Shown: positions 1 to 12,135, counted from the first letter of the stretch. The stretch: DNA of 64,000 nt from Cristatella mucedo (GCA_009760855.2 WPIO01000001.1:20394001-20458000); one strand, 5' to 3'. Notes: a model not told the origin generated them from the letters alone. Numbers and translations: made by a program.

Positions 1-744
1 TCAGCGAATTGTTGCAGCGGTTCGGTCTCGACGCGAAGCCGCCCCTGCAGCTTCTGAATGCTCGCGTGTTGGGACTACGAGTACGGCGTCGTGACAAGGA
101 ACTTCTGTGGCGCCGAGACTATGCAGTAATTGACCTCGGAGAGTTTCGGACAAAGAGACAGGGTTTTTCCTGGTGCGACCAATTAGTCGGACACTTCCCA
201 GTTGCAGGCTGGTTGCGTGTAGCCTCCAGCTACATTAAGCTGAGAGCCAGCGGTGAAGGCTGGGATTCGCCGGTCAGTGCTAGCGTCCTAGAGATGGCGG
301 AGGAAGTCTATCGCCGCGTGCTTGCCGAAGATCCCGTTTCTGGCGTCTGGTCAGTGCTACCCACGACCACTGGAACGCTTTGGTGCGACGCTAACAGCAT
401 TGCCATGGGGGTACGTTTAGAGATTGGCGGCAACGTTGTAGAGGACGCGTCGTGGCTGGGAAGGTTGAAGACTCAGCTCACATTAATTTAGCTGAGTTAG
501 AGACTGTGCTAAAAGGCGTCAACCTTGCGATAGCATGGAGCCTGACGACCGTCGTCGTCGTGACGGATTCCGCCACAGTATTCGATTGGCTCCGGTCACT
601 GTGCTCGGGGGATAAGCCAGTGCGTTCGAGAGGGCTCGGGGAAGCATTGACACGTCGACGGCTGACCCTGCTTGGCGACACGATTCGATAATGCAGTTTG
701 AACGTGTCTGTTCGGCTTGTTTCATCGAACGAGAATAAAGCGGA
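1..744 (+). pseudogene. LTR-retrotransposon pol remnant: post-RT linker and RNase H
   Basis: The reading frame from 9 carries a segment typical of Ty3/Gypsy-like pol just after the reverse transcriptase (GHFPVAGWLRVAS at about 195-230). An RNase H core follows, with WCDA (first catalytic Asp, near 383-394) and an EIGG...VEDASWL block. Around 455-480 the frame shifts, and the RNase H continues in a second frame with HINLAELE (catalytic Glu) and VTDSATVFDW (third Asp). An in-frame stop follows near 688, but the same frame still reads a recognisable linker to about 744, where a LINE is inserted. The pol gene resumes at 1666. The reverse transcriptase would lie to the left of the window. The copy is dead: one frameshift, one stop and one insertion. 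Confidence 0.75.
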
Positions 745-1665
745 AATGACGATAAAACCGAACTGCTGCTCATAGGACACCCTAAGCGTGTGGCTGGATT
801 AAAAGGCTTTGCTGTTCTAATAGGTGATGCTATTGTGCGACCTTCACCACGTGCTCGTAATCTAGGTGTCGTGTTCGACAGCTGCCTCAATTTCAAAAGC
901 TTCATTCAGAAGACTGCCTCTACAGCTAGCCATCACATCCAATCCCTATCCAAGATTAGAAGCTGTCTCCCACAGTGGCTTGTAAAAAAATTAACAGCTC
1001 TTTAGTTCTGTCTCGGCTTGATTATTGTAATTCCCTTTTGGCTGGGCTACCAAAGAAAGCTATTATGCCACTACAGTGGACTATGAATATGGCTGCAAGG
1101 CTGGTCTTCAAGTCCCTGCGGTTTGAGCACGTGTCACCTCTGCTGGAAGAGCTAGGATGGTTGCCGCTTGAGCAAAGGATAAAGAGAAAAGTTCTTACGC
1201 TGACCCACAAGGCCCGCCACGGCTTGGCTCCTTCGTACCTAGCTGAACTGCTGCATCAGTTTCAGCCTGTTCGCGCCCTCAGGTCCTGTGTGGACAATAA
1301 ATTAGCTGTCCCATTCCTCCGCTTAAAGACAGTTGGCGACAGAAATTTTTAGCTCTGCAGGTCCTAGACTGTGGAACTCGCTTCCACAAATCTTACGAAA
1401 TGACATCTACTCTCGAACTGCCGACTATGGCAAATCTTTTTCAGTGGTCCTGAACTGCTACTTCTATGCTACTCACTACCTCAACTGCTCCCCATAACTC
1501 TGCTATGCTTCCCACTTTCTCTTTGTTGCGTGAGACGAAGTCTGTTGGCTACCGAATGCGTACCGAAAGCCGCTTAGGCTGTGAGTGCGCTATACAAAAC
1601 TCTCCTGCGTAACACACACATGGTCTTTATCACTTTGTGGAGCTACTGACGGAGATACATTACAT
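745..1665 (+). mobile_element. LINE family X, 5'-truncated copy nested in the LTR element
   Basis: This is the 3' part of a CR1/L2-like LINE ORF2. It has the C-terminal reverse-transcriptase/thumb region (RLDYCNSLLAGLPKKAI at about 1010-1065, then LTHKARHGLAPSYLAELL at about 1200-1250), spread over overlapping frames 790-1005 and 975-1352 with frameshifts. The non-coding 3' end closes with gacggagatacattacat. The same 3' end occurs at 25315 and 38884, where it runs into repeats of ATTAC. The LTR-element protein is interrupted between an Asn-Lys-Ala and the Leu-Thr-Arg-Val-Pro that would normally follow, so both junctions can be placed to a few bases. Confidence 0.85.
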
Positions 1666-2720
1666 CGTCTAACTCGCGTGCCCCATCGGTGGTTAAAACC
1701 CAGTTGTACCGACGAGCAATCTCAGGATCGATTGACTGACGCCGGCGTTGCCTCCGTAGCAACGAATGAAGGCGTGGGTAGAGCGATTGACATCCGAGCC
1801 TTTCACGCTAAGCACCACCTCGGTATTGATTGAGAACTCTGAGCCTTGCTCAGTTGAGCTTCCCAAAGGCCAAAATCACCCGCAGTCAGTTGACCCGGCA
1901 CCCGAGTCGTGGAGTGACGGCAGCCTCTCCGTGCCCAACAACCGGCGCTGGCTACCGTGTGATGTCACGCATTTTCTGGGTGAGCCGTACTTAACCGTTG
2001 TGGATTGTGGGCCGAGTATGTTCGTGATTTGGCGGCGACTGCAGAACGAGGGAACCACAGCAGTGCTCAAAGAGCTGGAGCAAATATTTCGCGAGCGAGG
2101 TCCGCCCCGGCAGCTGTTGTTAGACAATGCCGCTGTATTTAAATCACAAGTGTTTACGCAGCCATGCGATCGTTGGGGCGTCACTGTGCATTTTCGGTGT
2201 GCCTATCGCCCATCGGGGAACGCGATTGTTGAGCGGAATCATCGCACCAATAAGAGCATGGCGGCACGCAGCGGCGATGTTTTAGACATGGTCTTTTGGT
2301 ATAATTTGGCATCTGCCACCCGGAGCGAGATAACATCCGCGCCAAGCCGCTAGCTCCACAAGTACCAGTGGAAAAGTCCACTGGTTCGCTACGAGGAAGA
2401 TGTACCTGCTGGACCGGAAGCAGGTGCATGCTCAATTGGGCAAGGTGTGTTCATGAAGCCACCAAGTGCGCGCTGCACTACTACTTGGCCCCAAGGCCGG
2501 ATAACCCGCGTCGGACCTGGAGTCGGCATTGAAGTAGACGGGATACGACGGCACGTTGCAGACGTGCGCGCTGTGCCAGACAGCAGCTGGGCTACAGAAA
2601 CCAGTCCATGACGCAGTTAATGCTGAACACATCGGTGATGTAAACCAGCCGATTGTTACTCGGCCTAGGCGAACCGTGCGAAGGCCGGCTTCGCTCGATG
2701 ATTACGTCCTCTATTAGCGG
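1666..2720 (+). pseudogene. LTR-retrotransposon pol remnant: integrase
   Basis: This continues the element at 1-744. LTRVPHRWLK directly follows the LINE tail. The integrase core shows the D,D(35)E pattern: CDVTHFLG (first Asp, about 1961), LLLDNAAVFKS (second Asp, about 2117-2150) and GNAIVERNHRT (Glu, about 2218-2250). The frame breaks at about 2340. It continues with a C-terminal region rich in Trp, Pro and Gly, and ends in a Leu-Asp-Asp-Tyr-Val-Leu-Tyr-stop at about 2696-2718, as polyproteins of this type often do. The N-terminal zinc-binding part around 1790-1830 is damaged. It is a dead copy, and its order after RNase H supports a Ty3/Gypsy-type arrangement. Confidence 0.8.
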
Positions 2721-4014
2721 ACGGTAGTTTTTTGTTAGACTGCCCATGTAAGTTGTGACGTGTACATCACGGGAGCCTATAGTATTATTAGCGGCTGCCG
2801 GCTTGGTTGCGGTTGCCGGCAGGATGACCGGCTCTCCTTTGCGGCTTGCCAATTGGGTGTGCCAAAGAGCAGCTGCTGCGTCGGGTAATTATAGATGCCT
2901 GACCTTGAGTGCGGAGAGCTGCAAGGGACGGGGGGGGGAGAGGGGCAGTGAGGAAGTTAACGCACGGAGGAGCAGTTGGGGCTCTCTCGCTGGGAGTGAG
3001 AAGTGTTACTGGTGAGTAAAAGATTTGATAACTTTAATCAGCATACTTAAGTTTACAATTTTTAATTCCGCTATCGCAGAAGCTAACCATGATTTTAAAC
3101 AAAATAACTTGCAATTTGCTTAAATCCGATTAAGTAGTGCTCTTTACCTCGCTGAAAATTAGGTGTGTTTTTCCCGAGCGTGCCATATTGGCTTCGAAAG
3201 CAACCGATTAAACTCTTCAGCACCCGATCGAACCACGGATTTCCTGTACCGGCCTAAATGAATGGCAGGCTTTGGGTGCAATTTTCACCAGTATAGTCAC
3301 AAAGCAATAAAACTAATACAGGACGGCAGCTAACGGTCCTCATCAACTATCGAAAACTTCTTACAACAATTTGTACCGACGGCCTGTGGGCGGCGGCTCA
3401 TGCTCTAACGACCTTTGTCCCATGCTCAGTGCTCGTAAAGGCCGAGGGGCTAGTTCAAGCCGATGAGTTGCAAATGCTGGTGAAGCTGGCGCCTCGAATC
3501 ACGGCTACAGCGAGTCGCAGATGGTGCCTTAATTCAAGCAGGCATTCCGACCGATGGCCTCAGAGTGCGGCAGGAGTCAAGAGCGCCCTTTGCTTAGTAC
3601 ATCAAGTCTCCGTGCTGTTAACGTATACCAGCCTAATCCACTGCCACAGAGAGGCGCTTGTGTGATGCACCAACCGTGGCTAACTCATTTCGAAGCTCAA
3701 AAAGCACAACGTCTCTTGCTGAAAGCCGAGAGAACAACTGCCTGACGATTCAACTGCCCAGCTAGACTTTTGAAGTAATAGATTATGCGGTTCCTAAAAG
3801 TACAAATTTAGGAGCCGCTAATAATCTCAGGGAGCCGTCGTAGTCGAGTTGGTGTAGCGAGCAGACGTTTCGTGAACCTCCTCACTGTCTAGCTATTGCC
3901 TGAAAGTAAGAGGTGGCTAGAAGTTACTAACTCTGCCAATAGTAGCAAAGCCCGCCACCCTGTTTCTATGCCGTCCGTCGTAGTGCGTCCGCTAAATTTA
4001 AGAGAACTCGCCAA

Positions 4015-4017
<3 letters not shown>
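2721..4017. other. Non-coding stretch after the LTR element
   Basis: The first part (about 2720-3015) probably holds the untranslated end and LTR of the element. A purine run (gacggggggggg) lies at 2929-2940 and would suit a polypurine tract. I could not find the matching LTR because the 5' half is outside the window. The rest shows only short unconvincing open frames. Confidence 0.35.

Positions 4018-4101
<84 letters not shown>
4018..4101. repeat. (GA)n microsatellite
   Basis: An almost perfect dinucleotide run of about 84 bases. It is the first of at least six long GA/CT tracts in the window. The repetitive Ser-Leu or Arg-Glu open frames over it are artefacts. Confidence 0.97.
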
Positions 4102-4103
<2 letters not shown>

Positions 4104-5189
4104 TGCCAGCGTTACCAGCGGCCGTATGCTTGCTACTCTTGCTACTTAGCAAGTCAACGCACACACAACAATTGCGGTTTCGACGGACTGTCGAGCGACA
4201 TGAACTGTAGCAATGCCTTGCGCTGATAATTTCGGGACTTTCCTCAATAAGGACATTGCATTGAAGGCAAACCAGACTATCGCATGCCCAAGAGAACAAT
4301 ATTTACCTAATTTCTAATCTAATCTAGGTGGAATTGAGTGTAGCGATAATTGCTCGACGGATCTGACCCGGAAGAGCAAGTCGTTCGCGGTAGTGCACCC
4401 ATGACTAGCGACTGCCAGCAACTCGTTCATCGGGCCCCAGGAGTGTACGCGGTGAAGGCCCGATTTTGTCGGAGCGCCCGACGGTACCACTTGGCTTGCC
4501 ACTCTTCAAAAAGTCTCGGTCGGTGCGCAGCTGAGCGCTGCCCACGTCACTGACGCGCCGACGGTTCCGCCGCACGCCTTCGCTCCTCGCTTTGGCTGCA
4601 GGACCTCGCACTGCGGCGATCAGCTAGCTCTGGTGCGCCGATCGATCAGCGCTCACTGGCCGGAGCTCGGACATCGGGCCCAAATAGCCACGCTGACCAC
4701 AAAAGCACTGTGCTTGAGAGGTGAGTGCTAGCACCTGCTTCGATTCAAAGTAACTGCCCGCGGAAGCAACTGAACCAAAACGATATCCGTGCTAGCCTCT
4801 TGGAAAGTTATTATGTGCATACAACTTCTATTGACTAGCGTGTAGGTGCACTACTCGTGGAAGATGCTACTTCTGTGCGTTGCTAGAGAAATTCTTGCTG
4901 CTTAGTCGTGAACTGGAAACAGTAAGGAGTACAGCGGATGCCAGTATCCAGTGGGGCGTAGGCAGCCGGAAACCGGATGCGCCGGTCCGAGCTTGGCATC
5001 GTGAACCTCACCCAGTGCCAGGCACGCCAACGCCCCCTCTCAAAGTGCAGGCCGGCCGTCACCCACTGACCAGCATATTCGATAGGCCCCCGCCTGCCAG
5101 GACTTCCGGTAAAGGCACGAAACAGGCGGAGACGACTAAACTATCTCGGCCGGGTCCGGCGAGGTTGCGTGCTCGCGGGTACTCCAGTT
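4102..5189. other. GC-richer, CpG-containing region with an unassigned 160-codon open frame
   Basis: From about 4330 to 5200 the DNA is richer in G, C and CpG than its surroundings. The longest frame (4880-5362, plus) encodes a Pro/Arg-rich stretch with no motif I recognise, and it overlaps LINE reverse-transcriptase debris at its end. It could be a LINE 5' region, a decayed promoter or chance. I see no convincing splice or promoter structure. Confidence 0.25.
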
Positions 5190-5760
5190 TGTTCTGGCGA
5201 GGTGTGTGTTCCAGAGCCATTCAAATCGGCTATCGTTCGACCGATGCTACAAAAGGCCTGGATTTTTATCTGAGGTTCCAGATATTATCTTTGAGTCTCC
5301 TTCTTTATCTCTGTCTAAGATTTTTTATAAGATTGTCGCTAAGCTGCTCGTGCCGCAAATAGATAGGAATGACTTTCATAGAAATTTCAGTCTGTATTCT
5401 AGCGAAACAATTTCGTTGAAACTTCTCTCCTGTGTGAGACATACAACATTCTAGTTAGCAACTGCGACGGTGAAGCCATTGCACGGGTCCTTATCGATCT
5501 ACCGACAGAAATTAAAACTATCAATCAGAACATCCTACTCAAATGGTTGAGAAAACCAACTAGTCTTGCAGATGAGGCTCAAATGGTGTGGCTCGAAGCT
5601 AACTATTTCGATAATGTCCAGTCAATGTGGTATGGCTCTCGCATATCATCCAGCAGAATAGTCACCCGTGGCGTTCCACAAAAACCTGTTTTTACCATTT
5701 GATATTCTTCATTTGTTCAGAGCCAATCGCAGCAGTGATATAATAATAAAAAGGAATCAA
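5190..5760 (+). mobile_element. LINE reverse-transcriptase fragment, third family
   Basis: In shifting frames the conceptual translation follows the N-terminal fingers and palm of CR1/L2-type reverse transcriptase. An 'AIVRPMLQKPGF' block at about 5220-5260 is followed by 'SLSKIFYKIVAKLLVPQI' and a degraded 'LIDLPTEIKTINQNILL' at about 5490-5540 (equivalent to the LDLSAAFDTIDHNILL motif). A 'TRGVPQ' block lies at about 5668-5685. Its wording differs from families X and Y. Several frameshifts and stops make it inactive. Confidence 0.6.
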
Positions 5761-6985
5761 TATAGCACCCCAAAACAACGAAATTTCTAGGCACTCAAAA
5801 TGTGCTAGAAAGGAAGCATGCCTGGTGGCGAGTCATGGCATGCGAAGTATCAGCGAGAATTAATACGGAAAGCAGCAACTGACGGAAGGAGCCAGCAAAT
5901 GCTGATAGGAACAAACAGACTTTTAGCTTACTTTTGAAAGTCGTAAGTTAGGGGATGATGTGAAATCAGTCGTGAGTGAATTTCCGGCTTTGAAAGTGTA
6001 CGGCTTGTGGGCACCACCTCCAAATAATTTGTGATGGGTTACTGCAGCAGCTAAACAAGTCAAGTCAGAAGAGAATCGGTCAATAAATAACCCGATAGGC
6101 AACTAGTTCGCTTATGTAGGCCGCAGCAAAAGAATAAAGATACCTGAAAGTGAGTGACGGATACCATTTAAACCGTCCGAAAAAGCTACGGGGACTGATG
6201 GACTAGGTTTTAACTATACATACGTTCAACCCTGGTTTTTCGCTAATTCACTAAAAGCAAAATGACGTTAAGGGAAGCCCTCCTAAAAGTACCGTAGCAA
6301 TAGGTGGCATTGCTCTTCTAGCTAGCGGCGTGATTGTGCTACTGTTGTCAAGTGCTGTAATTAGAGGTGCACTTTATGACGACTGCTTGATGTTTTAAAT
6401 GCGTTAGTCAGAAGAAAATCATCCGCAGCTATTCTTCGTTCGTTTGGTAACAGCTTGTTTTATTCCCGTCCAGGATTAGGGAAATCCAACAAGACAGCTG
6501 ATCAAAGAACTTAATTGCTACCTGATTCTGTTTAAGCTGGACAATTGAGTTTTGGCAGGTTACCGAAGCAAGACACTAAATCTTTGCGGCTGGGAAATAA
6601 TGAAGCTACTAGCTAGATTGATGAATCCAATACATACAGTCACGCATTTCCTTCACTAAAAGAGCTACGATGACTTTTGGTTAATTGATAAAAACAGAGC
6701 AACATTTTCACTGTGACCCATGAGGCCTGCTTTAGCTTCGTCTCTTTAACCTAGCTGAACTATTGCACCTTTTCAGCACCACTGTGCTCGCTACCCCGGC
6801 TATATGCCGGTTAGCTTGTATCGCAACGAGTCGGGCTCAAGCAGCTAATACTTACATTTTTAAGCTACAAGACCGCCAGTGAATGCACCAACTAGGTCGG
6901 TCAGCAGTCGCGGTAGTCCGACTAATGCAGGCCGTGCCCTCCACGGCCCCAAGTATTCCAACCGGATTCCCGAAGAATGGAAGAG
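5761..6985. other. No recognised feature
   Basis: There is no open frame above 60 codons and no repeat or RNA gene that I can support. The sequence is AT-rich intergenic DNA. Confidence 0.5.
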
Positions 6986-7845
6986 TCTAACCTGCTCTGC
7001 CAACGTATCCAATGTGAATCTGCACGAAATCTAGGTGTCTTGTTCCAAAGTGAGCATTCATTAGACGACCACGTCAGCTCCACAGTCAAGTCTGCCTACT
7101 TTCATCTACTTAACGATTGCTAAAATTCGGGCATGTTTTTTGATTACATAGCACATATAAACTGGCCCTTGAATTTGTGGCATCCTGTCTCGACTTTTGT
7201 AACTCACTGCTTGCTGGTCTACCGGCCTGAGCAATGAGTTGCTCTCAGTTTCTGCGAAACTCTGCAGCTAGACTCATCTGCCGTGAACATCGTAGTAGCC
7301 ACAGCACACCACCTGTCTGAGCTGACCTGCACTGGTTCCCAATCAAGCAGAGCATCGACTTTAATTTTCTGACGATGACTGTTATGTCCCTTCATTCTGT
7401 GGCTCCAGCCTACCTATCAGAACTACTCCCCCACCTGGAGAAGAATCGTACCGCCCGATTTTCGGAATCTAATTATTTACCTATCCAACTTACGAACCTC
7501 AAATTATTTGGAGACCTTGCCTTTAGTCGTATGCTCTCAAAATCTGGAACTCACTTCAGACTTGCGTCACGATATCTCCTGACTTGATAAAATTTATAAA
7601 AACGCATATATTCATCACAGTATTTACTAAGGGTCAATGTGATTCGTCCTTTGTGTGCTCATGCATTGCTGACACTGTGCATGCTGCCACTAACTAAGTT
7701 TGCATGCCGACCCTGTGAATGTCACCTCTAAACATGTTATGCTTGATGTCACTGAGCATGACATCACTAACCATTCAATAATGTTTGTTTTCTTGACACC
7801 AAATATAATGTGCCTAGAAAGGAATGGAATTCTCTAAAGGTGCTG
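6986..7845 (+). mobile_element. LINE family Y fragment
   Basis: Degraded C-terminal ORF2 region. It has a Leu-Gly-Val-Leu-Phe-Gln-like block at about 7035, and a 'SLHSVAPAYLSELLPH' block at about 7386-7433, followed by the non-coding region with tandem 'gctgacactgtgcatgctgccac'-like wording. The tail (cctagaaaggaatggaattctctaaagg) matches the family-Y tail but lacks a clear (TTA)n end. Many frame breaks. Confidence 0.8.
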
Positions 7846-7851
7846 TTCTGA

Positions 7852-8200
7852 TTTGAATCGTCTAGCCATACCTCGTACGAACATCAAAACCGTTGGAGAC
7901 CGTGCCATTAGTTCCTATGCACCCAATGCTTGAAACTCACACCGACAGACGACGTCACAACGTCCTCTGACATGATGAAATTTAAAAGAAGCTTAAAACG
8001 CACACATTTTTTATAGCATTTAGTGGGTCTTTGTGATTCGTTGTTCATGTGCACGTACCTGCTTACACTGTGCCGGCTACTTACGGATGTGACCACCAAT
8101 CATTTGGTAATGCTTTTTATACTGCATCTGTAAAGTGCCTAGATGGAGATTAGGATCTCTGAGGGGGCTATACAAATGTATTATTGCTGTTATTGCTGCT
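7852..8200 (+). mobile_element. LINE family Y 3' fragment
   Basis: A second, shorter family-Y 3' end directly follows the previous one. It starts inside the ORF2 C-terminus (acctcgtacgaacatcaaa) and ends with cctagatggagattaggatctctgaggg and a loose (TTATTGCTG) run. Two consecutive 3' ends point to insertion of one copy next to another. Confidence 0.75.
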
Positions 8201-8214
8201 AACCGAAATGTGGA

Positions 8215-8900
8215 TTGCACCCTGCTTCAGCAGCTGCGTATCTGACATCACCCCATCCGCCTCACATTATTTCAGACCATGTAGGCTGAAAGATGAGGGT
8301 AGCTAGGTTGCTGTTGTTGTTCGCAAAGCACTTGGCTATATGACCTAAAATTTCTCACACGGGCCTTCGTTTGAGTCAGTTGCTACCAGATCCCAATCAA
8401 AGACTATGCCTAGCACAGCTGTGATCTACTGACTCACTTATGGCAGTCTAAGCTAGTTCGCGTAGGAATTTTTGGAGTTCCTCACCAAAGTATACCTGCA
8501 TGACAGCCAGCCTGAAATTGCTGGAGACGATAACATTCGCGTTGAAGACCATATAACTTTGGCTTAGTCCAAAGCGCTTGTCATCCAACTCATACTAGTG
8601 GCTAAATTCTGGATATTTTACCTCACAGGAGCCTTGCTCCAGTGATCGCAGGATTTTTACTTATTCTCATTTAGTGCTCTCCTTTTTCCTCCTGAGCTCA
8701 CAAGCATCGAGTTTCTCCTGCCATGCAACCTAAAGGCATTGATATCAAAAACTTTCAAAATATTTTTGCGATTCACTTCTTCTAAATGCGCATCCAGACT
8801 CTGCCGACAGCCTCGACTCTCTCATCGATGCAGTAATGTCGACACTTAGCTTAAGTGACGAGCGACAGTTTATTGTGGGACAGTTATCAGGAGTTATGCG
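8215..8900 (+). mobile_element. Degenerate LINE segment (endonuclease and linker)
   Basis: Broken frames resemble the second half of a LINE apurinic-endonuclease domain and the linker before the reverse transcriptase. Examples are a 'vlfakhlaI...SHTGLRLSQLLPDPNQRLCLAQL' region at about 8320-8420 and a 'DSADSLDSLIDAVMSTL' region at about 8800-8850. It resembles 52540-53130. Identification rests on weak pattern matching. Confidence 0.45.
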
Positions 8901-9660
8901 CCGGCGAAAGCACTTTACATGACTCGAACCGATCTGTCGGAGTAAATATGAGAATTCTCGAAGCCCGAGTAAATAAACCTCCGTATTCCTGCGATCGCTA
9001 ACGATGGTCCCGACCCCGAAGTCGAACGGCTGCAGCGTAACAAGTTACGATCGGCTAACTGAGTAGCCGGTAGCACACAACTGCACAGTCTTAGTTGCAA
9101 TTAGCTGTTCGTCGTCGTAAGTTCGAACTCTCGGGCTCTTGAAGCGTAGTCTCTCGCATCCCTGTCCAAACAAGCCTACAATTTTGCAATTTTACTTAGC
9201 TGAAAGTAGGCAAATTTAACTGTGTAGCTGGTGTGGTCACTAAGTCAATGGTTACTTCGAAATATTACACCCAACCTACTTGAAGATGCTGCACGAGATA
9301 TGCTGGATGACCCCGTTTTAGGGGTTAGGCTCTAATTTCTAATTTCTGAAGAATAACTTGACATACCCGATTCCTTCTTTAGTGCTACGTTCAATTGATT
9401 TACTGATTCAATCTAAATATCAGGGTACATGCTTGTCAACTGATCGTAGGGTCTGGATTGGCACAGATAGCAACGTACCTATTGCATGGGCGCTCGTAGG
9501 TGATCATCTGTAGGTTGGCTCCAGGAGTTCCTTATAATGTATAGCAGTTAGTAAATAAATACTGTATACTGCAATGTCTGCTGAAAACGCCATATTTGGA
9601 GTCGGTTAACAGTTTTATTTAGGATATGCCACTTTAGATGTTGTTGCTGTCATGGCTGTA
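8901..9660. other. No recognised feature
   Basis: Unassigned intergenic DNA. The only frame over 60 codons (8915-9100, minus) shows no motif. Confidence 0.5.
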
Positions 9661-9663
9661 CTT

Positions 9664-9675
9664 ATATGTATGTAT

Positions 9676-9736
<61 letters not shown>

Positions 9737-9751
9737 CATACATACATACAT

Positions 9752-9796
<45 letters not shown>
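9664..9796. repeat. (TA)n / (CATA)n compound microsatellite
   Basis: Alternating TA runs with internal (CATA)n and (CA)n blocks. It directly abuts the 3' tail of the family-Y LINE on its right, so it probably grew from that element's A/T-rich terminal repeat. The Ile-Tyr repeat frames over it are artefacts. Confidence 0.95.
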
Positions 9797-9797
<1 letters not shown>

Positions 9798-10012
9798 CAG
9801 GTTATTATTGCGCCCTCGGAGAACTGAATCTCTCTCTAGGCACTTTACAGATGGTGCATATAAAGTATTACCACATGTTTGGTCGTAACATCCGCAGACA
9901 GCAGGCATAGTGCAAGCAGGTACATGCACACGAAGGATGAATCACAAAGTCCCAACAAACGCTTTAATTGGAAAGTGCATTTTAAGCTTTTTAAATGTAG
10001 CCATGTCAGGTG
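9797..10012 (-). mobile_element. LINE family Y 3' fragment
   Basis: Read on the minus strand this is the family-Y 3' end: the ORF end (tacatttaaaaagc), the 'catgtacctgcttgcac' region, then cctagagagagattcagttctccgagggcgc. A TA microsatellite takes the place of the usual (TTA)n. Confidence 0.75.
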
Positions 10013-11070
10013 AGAATGAGACCGAGTATCTTTTTCTTTTCGTTTTAGGCCTTTGAGAATTTGAAGCTATGGGTGGACAATCTAGATCCTTACATTGAGA
10101 CTGCATGGGTAGCCTTAGCTTTATAGAGGGTACTCAGCTAAGATCTGCCGTGTTCGTGCATGGAGGCCATTTTCTGCAGTGTCCCTAAAAAGGCGCCAGA
10201 TTTCCTCAGACTTGTTTGGAACGAGAGCATTGTTTATAGAAATCCCCCAGATATAAAATATGCTTAATTACCAATGGATTTCTATGGCAAACTAGAGACC
10301 AATGGCAACGAGTCTTTAAAGAAAAAGCTGAACGACTAAGATAAACTGATATTGATAAGGATATAATCTTCTTCTCTTTATAGTACAGTTTATCGGTTTT
10401 AGACTGAATTATGCTTGATTATATACTTATTATTTTGTTCGTACATGTTAACGTTTTGTTCTTATGTGGAACCAGTCGCTTCCCCTTAAATCTTAGACAA
10501 ATAAAATTTTTCGGTAACCAATTCCAGGGCACAGACACGCGATGAGAGAAATACTATTTTGAGGTACCTGACTTGAACAACATAAATATCCGCCACGCCT
10601 GGAGTGCTTTAGTTATTGCTACGAACGCCTTTAGGGCTTCAGATTAAGTAATATTGAGAAGTAAATGTACGTGGCAGCTCAGTGACCCAAAACGTATATT
10701 TCTCTGCTGTTTACGCATGCCTTTTGTTTTAAAGGCTGTCAGAAGTTCAAGTTATACCTCTTGCACACTAAAGAGTTTTCAGTTTTGAGGCCTCTATCAT
10801 TGACCTTATAGGTTAGATTTACTATAGGGGGCCTGAGGCTCTTTAGTACTTGATGTGTGGATTAATACTAGATTTTCTATTGAATTGCGACTCAGAAGAA
10901 GTAGGGAAATTAAATTTTTATTTTAGAGCTGACTACTATTTTGACAGGCTTACTAGTTTTACTTGCCGGTGGAAGCTACTAATGTGCTTTTACGAGAAGT
11001 TGGCTGCCAATTATAATTTCGAGGTAAGATTAGTGTCACCATATTTGCAGCCCTGGTTTGGCCTACGGGT
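10013..11070. other. No recognised feature
   Basis: AT-rich intergenic DNA. The 81-codon frame 10850-11095 has no recognisable motif and runs into a LINE tail, so I do not call it a gene. Confidence 0.5.
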
Positions 11071-11365
11071 AATAATAATAATGAACTTGATATAGCGCCC
11101 TCAGAGAGCTCAATCTTTTTCTAGGCGCTTTAAATTTGCTGCAAAGGAAACACGATCGAATGCTGAGTGGTATCATGCTTGATGAACAACATGAATAACA
11201 TGGTTAGGGGTGATATGCTCAGGGTCAGCATGCAAGTGTGGTTAGTAACAGCATGCTCAGTGTCAGCACGCATAAGCACATACAGGACGAATCGCAGGGA
11301 CCCACTAAATGCTGTCATAAATAGGTGCGTTTTTAATTTATTTTTAAATATGGTCAAGTTTGGCA
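11071..11365 (-). mobile_element. LINE family Y 3' fragment
   Basis: This begins at an (AAT)n run (the element's terminal TTA repeat). It then shows the complement of the tail (gcgccctcagagagctcaatc), the spacer with 'catgaataacatggttagggg', and the last codons of ORF2 up to the Phe-Lys-x-x-Leu-Lys-Thr region near 11330. Confidence 0.85.
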
Positions 11366-11873
11366 GTTGCATAGCTTTGGTCTTGCATGTGTCGGCATCA
11401 GCTGCCACAAAAAATGAGGACCAAGTTGGTTTTTAGAGCATTTTCCATTGCATTGAAAAGCAAGCCTTTAAAATTTATTCAATGGTTAGTCGCATGCATT
11501 TCATACTACTTAACAAGTGCGAGAATCATTACTCAATAAGGACCAAAGCCGATGGGTGAGTATTTAAAAAAAATAAGGACTGTGACTAGACAAATGAAGT
11601 TGAGTAACAGATTGTGATCAAGTTGATTTAACTTGAGTCATTATATTTGAACAACCAGGATATCCAGACAAAATGTCTGAGGTCCTAAAGGGGATGTGAA
11701 GGCTTGCAACAGATAGGTTTTTGTTTCAGCAATGAGCTTAGGTCCATGGTTTGCGTAGATCCATAAGCTGTCTTTCAACGTTTCATTACATTTTCTTTGA
11801 TGTTGTGGAAAAAGGAAAAGTAATTTGGAACGAGAGAGAGCACTGGCATTAAGGCGTAGAAAAAAAGAGAAAG
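11366..11873. other. No recognised feature
   Basis: AT-rich intergenic DNA between a LINE tail and a GA microsatellite. No open frame above 60 codons lies wholly inside it. Confidence 0.5.
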
Positions 11874-11943
11874 ACCGAGAGAGAGAGAGAGAGAGAGAGA
11901 GGAAGGGAAAGGGAAAGGGAGAGTAAGATTGGGAGGAGACAGA

Positions 11944-12021
<78 letters not shown>

Positions 12022-12135
12022 GAAAAAGAGTGAGAGAGAGAGAAAGAGTGAGAGTGAGAGTGATAGAGAGAAAAAGAGTGAGAGAGAGAGAAAGAGTGAG
12101 AGTGAGAGTGAGAGAGATAGAGAGAGAAAGGAGAC
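11874..12135. repeat. (GA)n imperfect microsatellite
   Basis: About 260 bases of GA repeats with interspersed AAAGAGTGA and GGGAAA units. The right half repeats a roughly 50-base higher-order unit (gatagagagaaaaagagtga) at least twice. Confidence 0.95.

Noticed and set aside
1876-2435. Minus-strand open frames over the integrase
   Set aside because: They are shadows of the plus-strand integrase, which has clear catalytic motifs.
3889-4299. Ser-Leu and Arg-Glu repeat proteins over (GA)n tracts (also at 22005-22373, 58209-58496, 60356-60801)
   Set aside because: They are translations of dinucleotide repeats on both strands with no conserved flanks; not genes.
4880-5362. A Pro/Arg-rich 160-residue protein
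   Set aside because: It overlaps LINE reverse-transcriptase debris in another frame and has no recognisable domain; kept only as an unassigned frame.
9615-9929. Ile-Tyr-rich proteins on both strands
   Set aside because: They translate a TA/CATA microsatellite and a LINE tail.
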